Source: Hypomyces perniciosus
Taxonomy: Eukaryota > Ascomycota > Sordariomycetes > Hypocreales > Hypocreaceae
Assembly: GCA_008477525.1 (NCBI GenBank)
Contig: SPDT01000002.1
Location: forward strand, 1,798,001-1,862,000
DNA length: 64,000 nucleotides
Direction of reading: 5' to 3'
This document shows, piece by piece, positions 55,001 to 64,000 of the stretch. Every line of letters starts with the position of its first letter. Within the stretch, counting starts at the first letter, position 1. A program made the position numbers and the translations under genes. The notes under the pieces were generated by a model. It was given only the letters and a program-made list of their open reading frames with translations. It did no database searches and was not told the DNA's origin.

Positions 55001-57742
55001 CAAAAATAGCTGACAAAGTCAAATCTGGTGGAAGGATTTCTGGCTCCGTCAGAGGCTCCACATCTTGAACAATGATGACTGGAGCGATACTGGAAATTGG
55101 AGGAGCAGGTAGCTCTCGAGGCTCTTCCCGCGGCTCAATGTGCTCGGATTGGATGTCAGAGATAATAAGAGACGGGGCGGGCAGAAGCGTGCGCGAATGG
55201 GATGTTGGAGGCACGGGGAACTGCGCCAGCTTCTCGCCAATATCGTATTGCGCACCAGCATCGCTATAAGAGAACGTAGAGACGGGGCGAGAAGACTCTC
55301 CATCCTCAGCACCGCTCCAGAACGTCGAGGCACGGAAATCTGTGGCTGGAACTACAGATTCCATCGATCTCGGTCTCTTAGTCACATCAACTACGCTCAA
55401 GAGAGACGCCCGTGATCGCGGGGCGCCCACGTACTCCTCCGTAGCAAAGTCGACAGGGTCAGTCATCATGCCGCTATCGACCATGATCACCTTGGGCAGT
55501 GCCGGAACGGCAGGAGGTGGTGATATAGCACGACGTGTAGATCCCGGAGTCATGGAGCGAACGCTTCTTCGACCGGGCGTATAAACAACGGAATCGTCAT
55601 CGCTACCAAAGTCCTGTAGCTCGGCATAGAGACTCTGGCCGGTCTGGGGAGTAACCGTATGATTGCTAATGAAGCTTGCGGTGGGACTATTCACAAAGCT
55701 TGGCTCTTCACTCGCCTGTCGGGAGCTGCGGGGTCCTCTGCCGAACCGGTATCTCCTGTGGGATGGTGCTGCACTTGGCGTTCTCAACTGAGGGAAATCA
55801 TCTTCATCGTCTGACGTTGACGCGGTGCTGTCAAAGGACTCCCGGAGAATATGCCTAGTAAGGGCAGGCGGCAAGTTGGGTCGCTTCATTCCGCCAAAGC
55901 CTCTGGATGTGCCTTCAGTCTCAGTGGCAACACCCTCGCTGTCTGGGAAGTCCTCATTTCCAGTTTGGAAACCCTCCGTTTCTGTAGCTCGCTCGTTCGC
56001 CGTCTCGAAGGCCGACTCGCTCGCCTCATTAGCAGTCTCAAAATGATCTGATTCAATAGATTCAATGAGTTGCACGCCCTCATTTTGATCAGAGGTTTGG
56101 TGAGGGTTCTGGGGAGCAGGGCCAACACGGGTTGCGGAAGAGCGAGGTGAGATGTCATGGGTATCTTCCCAGTCTGGGTCCTCCATCATCACAATCTCCT
56201 GCCGGCTGGAGCGGAAGGTACCCAGCAGTCGCGGTGGTTTGGCTTTGATCTCCTTAGACTCGACTCTGCGGCCACGACGAACGACCGGAGCGCCTCCCTT
56301 TTCAACCTCATTCCTAGTCTTTTCCAAGTCATCACGAAGGTCTTGGATGATGCGTCGAAGCTCCAACTTCTCGGTCTTCTCGCGATGCAACTGACTTCGC
56401 TGACTCTGAATAGTCCTTTGCGCATGTTGCAGAGACGTCTTTAGAGTTTCAGTTTCAAGCATAGAGTGTCTAGGAGTAGTGCCCTTCACAGGGGAAGGGG
56501 GAGGAGAATGCTCGGGGGTGATGTTGTCGGCCGTCTTCTCAAGCTCATCGTCACTGTCACCAGCAACAGACTCTCGGACCTGGCTTCTCGCTCTCTGAGC
56601 AGAGACAGCCTTGGCAAGTTCCTGATTCTGGTTGGTCAAATCGTCGATTTTGTGCTGCATAGCAGCTCGTTCGCCCTCTGCCATGGCAATGGTACGCTTG
56701 GCAGTACCAAGCTCGATGTCGTGTTGCTTGGTAGCAGCTGCATGCTCCTCAGCAAGCTTGGAGTGAGACAGCTTGACCTCATCAAGCTCTTTCTGCGTAG
56801 CGACCTTGGCGGCGTTGGCAGCATGTAGAGTATGATCGAGCTTCTTCTCTCGGTCACCAGCCTCCCTCTGTTGTGCTACCATTTCCTGCAGACGAGTTTG
56901 GAGATTCCAATTTTCCTCCTTAAAACGATGCTCGCTCTCATCCAGAATCTTGAGGCGCTGTTGCATGGCCTCCGAATCCTGTTCAAGTCGCGAAACATCA
57001 TTTCTCAGGTCCTTGACTTGTTCTTCTCGCTCAGCAAGCAGAGCCTGCAGATTTCGGACTTGGGCAATCAGCGAGGTGCTAATTTCGGCCGCAAATTCGA
57101 TGTCATGGACGCGATTCCCCGGCTGGTTTCGAATTTTTCGGTTCGGTACGCTGAGCTTGGTAGGGGAGCCAGTCGCGTGGCTTTCGAATTTCGAGGGACT
57201 GACGGATCGCTACACCAATACTTCATTAGCCGCCATCGAAAACAACAGTCAGGGTACAACGTCGGATGTGAGAGTCTCACCCTGCCAGATCTGCTCTCTG
57301 GCATGTACGGGGATCCTTGCGTCTCATTGCTCGGCACTCTCTGCTTCGGGAGGAACACCCTGGCCGACTCTCGCGCCAGATCGTTGTATTCCTTCTCGAT
57401 GTCGATGAGCTTTCGCCGCAGCCCTGGATTCAGTTCGGCCTCGGTTTGTAGTTTGTCGACCTCTTGCAGCTGTTCAGCCAACGTCTTACGCTGGGCCACC
57501 AACGCGGTTCCGAGCTTGCCAGCTTCGTCTAGCCGACGGTCGGTCTCCGCGAGGTGCGCCTCCAAAGCGCGTTTCGCCTGTCTGGGCGAGGATCCAGGTC
57601 CCGCAGCAAACAGCTCCTGGTCAAAGTTGGAAAAGCGAACATGAGCTGGGCCTGACGGTGCGCTGGAGACGAAGGGATCGTTGGCGCTGTCGTCCCCAGG
57701 GGCGGGGAGATCAGGCCGATCGGAAGCTATCGACGACGCCAT
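52048..57742 (-). CDS. apsA: ApsA/NUM1-like cortical nuclear-migration anchor (PH_NUM1)
   Basis: Very large cortical protein that anchors dynein for nuclear migration (Aspergillus ApsA, yeast Num1, fission yeast Mcp5). Exons are 57281-57742, 52262-57209 and 52048-52196 (introns 71 and 65 nt), giving 1852 residues. Residues 1-150 are followed by the signature SPTKLSVPNRKIRNQPGNRV and HDIEFAAEISTSLIAQ, then a coiled coil to about residue 420. Residues 830-1225 hold 17 copies of a degenerate L-S-x-I-x-x-E-x-L-E-P unit. The C-terminal PH domain (about 1535-1655) begins GEYLWKYTRKTGRGELSEKR and HRRYFWVHPYTRTLYWS, and should bind the plasma membrane. The tail (ERQDRESDRLENVRACCDG) is typical. The last exon ends SSTPMASMRSRA. 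Confidence 0.95.
54000..55170 (-). repeat. apsA internal repeat array, including 129-bp tandem units
   Basis: The array encodes 17 units ending in a (V/L)EP motif. Within it, segments starting at 54681, 54810 and 54939 are near-identical 129-bp (43-codon) units, two complete plus part of a third. Each holds two half-units (LSAIISEGLEPRQERPPR and LSLILAEGLEPREEPEVLPP). Near-identity at the DNA level points to recent unequal exchange. Confidence 0.9.
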
Positions 57743-58743
57743 TCTGATGAACTAAATCGCCAGAAGCGTCTGTCTATCGATACCTGGAGACCATAAGGTT
57801 GGCAGACTCAGCCCGCGAGGTCAGCAGCTGTGGCGAGCTGCTGCAGATTCGTGAGCAAAAAAAAAAGAATAGAGACAAGATTGTAGACGAGAAGAAGAGT
57901 TGGCGCAGAGAAGTAACCCGCGCCCCTTGCGTGAAGCGCCTAAGACGAACTGCAGGGGTCTGGTAGGTGAGAACCAGGCAAAAATCAACGTGCCAGAGCG
58001 CGCAGGTCTTGTTGTCGCAGACCAGTGAAAAATAGCGTAAGCGCCGCAATTGATTCGAAAGGGAAGAAAAAAAAAAGCGTCAAGCAAGCACGTGGAAGCC
58101 CACGGGCGAGAGTGAGATATAAAAAGAAAAAATAACGGTAGACGTCAAAAGAACTCGGATCGCGAGGCGGGAGATCGTACTGTAAACGCGTTGTTGGTGG
58201 TAGTGAGTGTGTTGTGTTTTCTTTGCTGTAGCTCCGAGGGACTTCGTCGCTTTTTTTAGGCTTTTGCTAGGCGTGGGTTCTGGCAGCTGTTGTATTGTTG
58301 ACCTTGGACACGACCCCTCTACCCTCTGTAAACGGCTGTCTGTAGGGGGCTGGAATGGATGGGCACGCGACAAAGGCTGTCTCTGCTGATCACTCCCAAT
58401 TCATCGGCATACTGTGAGGGTATCTGCGAGGAGGCTACAATGGCTGCGAGGAGGCTGCGATTGGTGGTTCTGCAGCAAAAGCCGATCGAAGAATGCCGGG
58501 AAGAAATCGGAGCGTGGCGCTTTCTGTGCAACTCTAGGTGGATCGCAGTGGTTCGTCGATATGGTACAAGTAGAGTAGTAATAGAGGCAGTGTACACTGT
58601 CCAGAAATCTACTCTCGCAGTCTGTCCGGTTCGGGAGTATTCGAGGGTGAATGTCTTAAAGGAGTGGATGGGACAAGGCGATGCTTTGTTCCCGGGTTAA
58701 AAAGAGTGAATGCAGTCAGTCAGGTGGGCAGATAGGAAGAGAA

Positions 58744-58767
58744 GAGAGAGAGAGAGAGAGAGAGAGG
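58744..58767. repeat. (GA)n microsatellite
   Basis: Uninterrupted GA dinucleotide run of about 12 units. Confidence 0.95.
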
Positions 58768-59329
58768 TGGGCCAGCAGCGCGGAAGACAAAGACTTGCTG
58801 GGACTCGATTCTTCAGCGAGGTGAAGAAAAGAAAGAGAGAGAAAAGGGCTTGAGGAAGTTCTGCACCGCTGAAGGAGAAGCAATAATAGTATGAAGCAAG
58901 CAAGGGGCCCGTTCTGAAGCGCGTAGTACTACTCCGTAGCCTTGCAACGGATTCGATAGTACTGCTCCCTTATGCACTGGGGCTTACCGTGGTGGAGCTT
59001 CTGAAGCACAGCACACACAGCAAGGGGCGGCGAGACAGGGACGAGGCCTGTGATGACGCTTTTTGCATTGCCCTGTTTGTTGTACATTCTATTATGGGGG
59101 GTACTTTGTGAATCAGCTGTGGTCATTGTACAACAACATCTACTATCCATCTCCCTTAGACATATGCGGATCACGCTATTTCGTACTCCGCGGTTTTGCT
59201 ATAGACAAGACCATCTCATCTCGATCAGATCTGGGGAACAGCTCCCAACCAACATGGCCTTTTTTCCCTTGTTTATGTCAACTGTTTAATGCTACCGAAA
59301 CACGCGGAGAGAACTCAACCCTATCACTA

Positions 59330-59350
59330 GTACGGAGTAATACTCCGTAC
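59330..59350. repeat. Perfect inverted repeat of the TACGGAGTA motif
   Basis: Arms GTACGGAGTA (59330-59339) and TACTCCGTAC (59341-59350) are exact reverse complements around a single A. The 9-bp core recurs in noncoding DNA throughout the window. Confidence 0.9.
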
Positions 59351-60714
59351 ATATCTACTACATACATACGTACCGCTTGGCTGCCGCTGTCGTATTTATT
59401 GGCGGAAGTGAGGCCTCTCTTTTTTTTCTCTCTGCAAATCGACCATGAATGGCTCCTCGTCCAGTTTCAGACGCAACATCCGTCTCATCAATTCTGCTTC
59501 GTCTGCTCAGCTCCCAAGCCAGCCCCCCTGCTTATTGGTCTCTCTCCCGTGTTGTTGCCCAGGTGGGCTTGCATGCGTGGAGTACTCCGTAGTACTTTGT
59601 CGTATGTGTGTTTACAGCAGCACACAGAGTACATAACAGTACTCCATAGGTACCCACAAACATCAATTCACTCACGCATTGCAGCCTGCAAATCACATAG
59701 ATCCCTCCTCATTTTCCCGGTTCGTCGAATAGCATGCTGTACATAGCTCATTCATCCTCGCTGCCGCCTGTCATCAAACAATCGAATGCATGTGCCAGTC
59801 ACATCGCATTCCCCCAAATCTGGAGCCTAGATGCTTTATTGGAGGCCAACACAAAACACACAAGGGATGCCGTCAGCCAATCAGCTTACCTCATACGTAG
59901 TAAACCCGGTCAACGCCGCAAGCTGATTGGACGGGTACCTTGGCATTGCCTTTAGGGGCCAAGCCAGCTCAGACAATCCAACAGCTCTGCCACGTATTAT
60001 CACAACTCAACACACACGTCCTTCATACAGGGCTCCATCTTGATCTCGTGGGATTCTATCAGCCTCCCCCGGGATGCAGAGGCGATGAATGAGGTCACGG
60101 CAGCTGCAGCATAACCGTGGCGATGCAGCCAGCCAGCCAAACAAACCATGCTGAGCATTCACATACTGCATATTCGGGCTCCATATGGAGTGCATGCCTG
60201 CTCTGCTCTGCGTCCCCTGCATTAGCCGCTCTCAGGCCTCACTAACACACCGCCAATTCTCAGGCTCGAGCTCAAGTTTCCCGGATGCGACGAATACTAC
60301 GAGTACATGCTACTAGGTAGTATCAGGCGCTGTCTCATGGCCCGAGGCTGCTCGATTCACTCGCTGGCAAGGAGGCCACCAGTGCAACCCAGAAGGCCCA
60401 CGGAGGCCAACAACACAGCTGCCGATACCTATCAAGCTCCTTGTCGGCCCACCATATACTATACGTATGCGACTGGGCAATGCCACGATGCATATCGACA
60501 ACACATCGACATCACTCCCCTGCTCTCCAAAATCCAAGATACAACAGGATTCTTCGGATGAGCCGGATATGGTCTGAATTGGGCTCATTGAGCCGCACCT
60601 GAAAAGGTCATGGTGAGGGTTTCCGCGTTGTGTGCTTCGTAGCAGGCAGTTGATTATAGAACTCGTGGTTGTAATACTCCGTGTCTACAGTAATACCTAG
60701 TGCTCTGTATTCTA

Positions 60715-60793
60715 CAGTGGGGAGAAGAAAGTTTCGGCAACTTTTGTAAGGCAACTCTATAGAAAATTTACCGAAACTTTTTGCGTGGCACTG
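60715..60793. mobile_element. 79-bp Tc1/mariner-like MITE
   Basis: The element runs from CAGTGGGGAG to GTGGCACTG and is flanked on both sides by TA (60713-60714 and 60794-60795), the Tc1/mariner target duplication. Its two halves are imperfect inverted repeats; the best segment is AAAGTTTCGGCAACTTTT against AAAGTTTCGGTAAATTTT (16 of 18). There is no coding capacity. It could be two abutted TIRs left from a larger element. Confidence 0.65.
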
Positions 60794-62154
60794 TACAGTA
60801 GTGGGGATAGCGCATAGGCCACTCTCAAATCAATGAGGTTGGTACTAATACTTTGTAGTACTTTGTGCACAGATGTTCGGAGGTTTTATTGTCTGCCTAC
60901 CCGGTATCTTCACGATCTTCAACTTAGGCCAGATCAACGCCGTCATCTCTGAGTTTTAGATGAGTCGAATTGATAAATTATTTGTATTCTACATCTACTT
61001 GGTTGAGGGGGGCCAAAACCGGCCATTTCCTGTGGGTGCTGCAAGTAGGCGTGTAAATGCACTCCAGACTGAGGCACAGATTTTTATTACACAGGAATCC
61101 AGGACAAGGCAAGAGGCTGAACGACTTTTATGACTTGGCACCTGCAAAGCGGGTAGTATTTTTACTCTACTCGTAAAAGAAAGCTTCCCCGGACAGATAT
61201 AATTGCTCGTGCCTCTAGGCCTTGTCCTTGTTTTACGAGTATTATACATTATACATACCTCAGATCCGACAGGCCCAATGCCAGCAGCAGACCAGTCTAT
61301 CGGACCTCCAACCACGACACGAGTAATAAAGTACTGTCGCGACCATGTCGGGATTTGTTGACTTCGTGAAATATCCCTGCCGGACTTTGTCACTTTGCCG
61401 GATTGGATGTGATTGGAATCGGGGAGAGCATCACCGGAGGCTGGTGTGTACGGTGGAAGAAGGGAGCCGAACGGCAGAGACACCTCCACAGATCCGTGCG
61501 TCAAGCGAATGCGACTTGGGATTGAGAGTCAACTAAGCTGGAGCTGGACTCGTGGCATCATAAAAAATGAGCCTGGGCTTTCCAGACAGACCAGAGGAAA
61601 TATGCAACAGGCTGTTGTGACTAATAAGGTGCTATGCTGGTATAACCATTTAATAGCAATGACCTCAGTAAAAACAAGAACATTAAATAGGACCTGGAGG
61701 TTGTGGAAGAGTCTCTTGATGCATAAAAGCAGTGACCTTACTGTGTTCATTGCCTCCTTCATAGCACATTGTCTATCGTACTCCGTGCTCATGACCCCAT
61801 GATGTTCGAGCATAAGCTAGGCCGGCAAAGAATACACAAGGAAACGAGCCTTTGAGCTTTGAGTAGCAGATAACAAGAGCATTGTTTTCTTTGGATAAGC
61901 AAGTTATTAGTTAGGCATCAGATAGCGTGATATGTATAGTTGGCGAGTCATGGGTTGGCTACCACAAGCTTCGAGAAGCCTTCAACGTCATTACTAAGCT
62001 GACCACTCTCCAAGCGACTGCTTTCGAGTCAACTCCCATTCAACAAGAAGCAAAAGTCAACTTCAACACCAACGCAACCCCAAAGCTCTATTTCTTGAAT
62101 CTCTCCAAACTATTTTCCAGGACTAGACACAGAAGTCAAATATCAATCCACGAG

Positions 62155-63273
62155 ATGGAAAACACCGAAACTGCGGCACCTGATGTCGCGAACGCGCCGG
62201 TCGCAATTTTCAAGAAGAGAGGCGCAAAGGGCAAGGCGAACTTGAGGAAACGACCCGCGACACCACCACCAGTCAACAGCGACAGCGACAGCGGCTTTTC
62301 ATCGTCCGAAGACGAGTCCGGCCAGCGCGTAAAGAGGCGGAAGAAGACAGCTATCGTCACCGCTGCGGCGAAGGGCGCAGCGTCTAGTAGCAAGGACCTG
62401 GCAGCTACAATTCACGCGGCCGACCGTAGCGTGCCGATCGCAAATAGCAACGATGCGACAAAACAGAGCAATTGGTATGATGAGGATTCAAAGGATGCTT
62501 TATCTGCGAAGAATCTTCTCGGCTCTACCCGGTCAATAGCGAAGGATGGACCGCCAGATGGGACATACAAGGGACTCGCGAACCGGACCTCGTTTATTCA
62601 GAAGAACCCCGATGCGCCGCGCAAAACTGTCGGTCCAATTAAAGCGCCAACAAACATACGCACCGTCACGATCACCGATTTTGCGCCTGATGTATGCAAA
62701 GACTATCGTATCACTGGGTAAGTCTTCCACCCCTTAACCACCTCCAACTTCACAACAAACTCAATAAAAACATTGCTAACCACTCCAAAAACGCGCAGAT
62801 GGTGCGGCTTTGGAGACTCGTGCAAATACCTCCACGACAGAACCGATATGAAAGCTGGCTGGCAATTAGATCAAGACTGGGAGAAGGTGACCAAAGGCAA
62901 GAAGAATCTGGGAGGAACAGTGGTAGCCAGCGCGAACCGGGAGCAGATGAAAACGGGCGACGAGGACGACGAAGAAGAGGCGATGCTGGAAAAGATTCCG
63001 TTCGTCTGCCTCATCTGTCGAGAGTCATACAAGGAGCCGATTGTGACGAGATGTGGGCATTACTTCTGTCTCAATTGTGCACTTCAAAGATACAAGAAAG
63101 ACCCGACATGTGCCGCATGTGGGTCGGGGACAAATGGGGTCTTCAACTCTGCATCAAGATTAAAGAAGCTACTGGAGAGGAAGCGTGAAAGGGCAGCTAA
63201 GAGGAGACAAGAAGCGATTGAAAGGGGGGAAGAGGTTAGCGATGAGGAGGAGGAGGAGGAGGAGGAGGAATGA
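62155..63273 (+). CDS. CWC24: Pre-mRNA splicing factor CWC24 (RNF113A homologue)
   Basis: Nuclear spliceosome-associated CCCH plus RING protein acting at the Bact stage. Exons are 62155-62717 and 62799-63273 (81-nt intron), giving 345 residues. The first 110 residues are basic and Ser-rich (MENTETAAPDVANAPVAIFK, KRRKKT). The CCCH finger [22 protein letters not shown] is split by the intron at the glycine of ITG-WCGF. It is followed by the family block DRTDMKAGWQLDQDWE. The RING finger (about 255-295) reads CLICRESYKEPIVTRCGHYF and CLNCALQRYKKDPTCAACG. The tail is poly-Glu. The start at 62155 is the ATG that gives the typical N-terminus; upstream in-frame codons are likely 5' leader. Confidence 0.95.
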
Positions 63274-63811
63274 TGGAGCAAGTGGAAACTACAAGATGGT
63301 GGCACATGAAGGCGAATACACTGAACAGCTGGTTAAAAGCTCCTAGTCCAAAGGAGATTTACTTTAGCGGAAGGGGACACGTCCGTATGAGTTGAATACC
63401 AACAATTTTGGAATGTATTTTGCGACTACTTGACTGCATGAGCCAAGGCCCTGACGTATGTAAACAATGACGATGATTGGCGATAAGATAAGCCCATCAC
63501 ACCCCGCCACAGCACCGCCACCAATCACCAATCGGGATCCAGCCTCTCCGCCTCCCCGCCATGTGATCGTCCCCTCTGTGCCGCTGCCTCGAAGAGCAGC
63601 CTTATCTTGTCATTGACTCCGTCAGCAGGCAAACCTGCAGTCACATCTCCAAGTCACCTGTTCTGCTCTCTCTTACGTGTTTTATTCTTTCAGCCTCTTC
63701 CCTTATCTACCATTCTTCTGCTTTAGCAACCACGGGTAACCGCCCTACGAAATACGCAATACGCAATACACAATACAGCATCCACGAACACGAACGCGAA
63801 CCTATACCGCC
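63274..63811. promoter_or_regulatory. Intergenic, CWC24 3' end and ATG3 promoter
   Basis: 538 bp. The first part is the CWC24 3' flank. A TTATCTTGTC stretch near 63601 and CTTATCTACC near 63703 contain GATA-type sites (reverse GATA), as do GATAAGATAAGCCC at about 63482-63495. GATA sites upstream of an autophagy gene would fit nitrogen control, but this is only suggestive. AATACGCAATAC-type short repeats precede the start codon (63750-63778). Confidence 0.45.
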
Positions 63812-64000
63812 ATGAACTACATCTATTCTACCGTCAACACCCTTCGGGACCGGTACACGCCCGTCTCGCATACCTCGACCTTCCGCCAGACGGGCCAAAT
63901 CACCCCCGAGGAGTTTGTCGCAGCGGGCGACTACCTCGTGTACAAATTCCCGACCTGGTCCTGGGGCGACGCCGACTCTGAGACCCGCCGCGTCAGCTAT
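63812..64000 (+). CDS. ATG3: Autophagy-related E2-like enzyme Atg3 (N-terminal part only)
   Basis: First 63 codons of Atg3, the E2-like enzyme that transfers Atg8 to phosphatidylethanolamine during autophagosome formation. The start [20 protein letters not shown], followed by [20 protein letters not shown] and [14 protein letters not shown], is the conserved Atg3 N-terminus including the membrane-sensing amphipathic helix. The window ends inside the gene, so the flexible region, catalytic cysteine and C-terminus are not seen. No intron is present in the visible part. Confidence 0.95.
   Translation, partial: MNYIYSTVNTLRDRYTPVSHTSTFRQTGQITPEEFVAAGDYLVYKFPTWSWGDADSETRRVSY

Larger units (their letters stand above)
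57743..62154. other. 4.4-kb gene-poor interval, apsA promoter side to CWC24
   Basis: No supported gene. The apsA promoter and leader probably occupy the first 1 kb, which has A-runs at 57858 and 58068. Other contents are listed separately: a GA microsatellite, TACTCCGTA motifs including an inverted pair, and a 79-bp MITE-like element. Frames such as 59063-59746 plus and 60995-61504 minus have no recognisable content or folded-protein character. No tRNA gene was found by eye. Confidence 0.5.

Noticed and set aside
54478..55068. 196-residue Ser/Gly-rich forward frame
   Set aside because: Generated by the 129-bp repeats of apsA read antisense.
59063..59746. 227-residue forward frame upstream of CWC24
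   Set aside because: Cys/Ser/Leu-rich with no domain, in a region full of repeated TACTCCGTA motifs. Looks like chance.
60995..61504. 169-residue minus frame
   Set aside because: No recognisable domain, no splice partners, no promoter context.
1..64000. CRISPR arrays, bacterial operons, rRNA or tRNA genes
   Set aside because: None seen. This is fungal nuclear DNA with spliceosomal introns, and visual scanning found no rRNA or tRNA-like sequence. A covariance-model search would be needed to exclude small RNAs.

Overview
The window is filamentous-ascomycete (Pezizomycotina) nuclear DNA. Genes have short introns (mostly 48-100 nt) with GT...CTAAC/CTGAC...AG signals. The gene content and order are those of the conserved block around the mating-type (MAT) locus. 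The order APC5, COX13, APN2, MAT, SLA2, RPL21, RPS9, SLU7, REV3, TEX2, amidase is, from general knowledge, the arrangement reported around MAT in Sordariomycetes such as Trichoderma and Fusarium. A Hypocreales-like fungus is therefore the best guess; a Leotiomycete cannot be excluded. No species is assigned.

Layout. 0-3.7 kb: a five-exon SSS-family (urea-permease-like) transporter. 3.7-7.1 kb: a complete hAT DNA transposon with terminal inverted repeats, a perfect 8-bp target-site duplication and an uninterrupted 779-aa transposase. 7.8-12.1 kb: a DUF3669 protein, a mitoribosomal mL45/Mba1-like protein and a CIA30-type complex I assembly factor. 12.7-19.7 kb: APC5, COX13 and APN2, the conserved left MAT flank. 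19.7-25 kb: a MAT1-2 idiomorph with the HMG-box gene MAT1-2-1 and a divergent second gene that I do not recognise. 25-33 kb: SLA2, the divergent ribosomal protein pair eL21/uS4 (S9), and SLU7. 33.6-47.2 kb: REV3, a TEX2/NVJ2-like SMP protein and an NTA1-like N-terminal amidase with a very long disordered tail. 47-52 kb: repeat-rich and gene-poor, with a solo HTH (pogo-type) fragment. 52-57.7 kb: ApsA/NUM1 cortical anchor. 57.7-62.1 kb: gene-poor, with a 79-bp Tc1/mariner-like MITE and recurrent TACTCCGTA motifs. 62.1-64 kb: CWC24 splicing factor and the start of ATG3, cut by the window edge.

Only MAT1-2 genes are seen and no MAT1-1 alpha-box gene, which is what a heterothallic MAT1-2 strain would show. 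The flanking genes are housekeeping genes (cell-cycle ubiquitin ligase, respiration, DNA repair, endocytosis, translation, splicing, lipid transfer). Their linkage to MAT reflects old synteny, not a shared pathway.

Coordinates given for multi-exon genes span start to stop codon. Exon limits in the evidence were read by hand from splice signals, frame and protein continuity, and no transcript was available. The more unusual points are the unrecognised idiomorph gene, the freshly inserted hAT element, micro-exons of 8 and 13 nt in COX13, APN2 and the amidase, the tandem-repeat array in ApsA, the shared Tbf1/Cbf1-like promoter of the ribosomal pair, and small repeat families in the gene-poor stretches.
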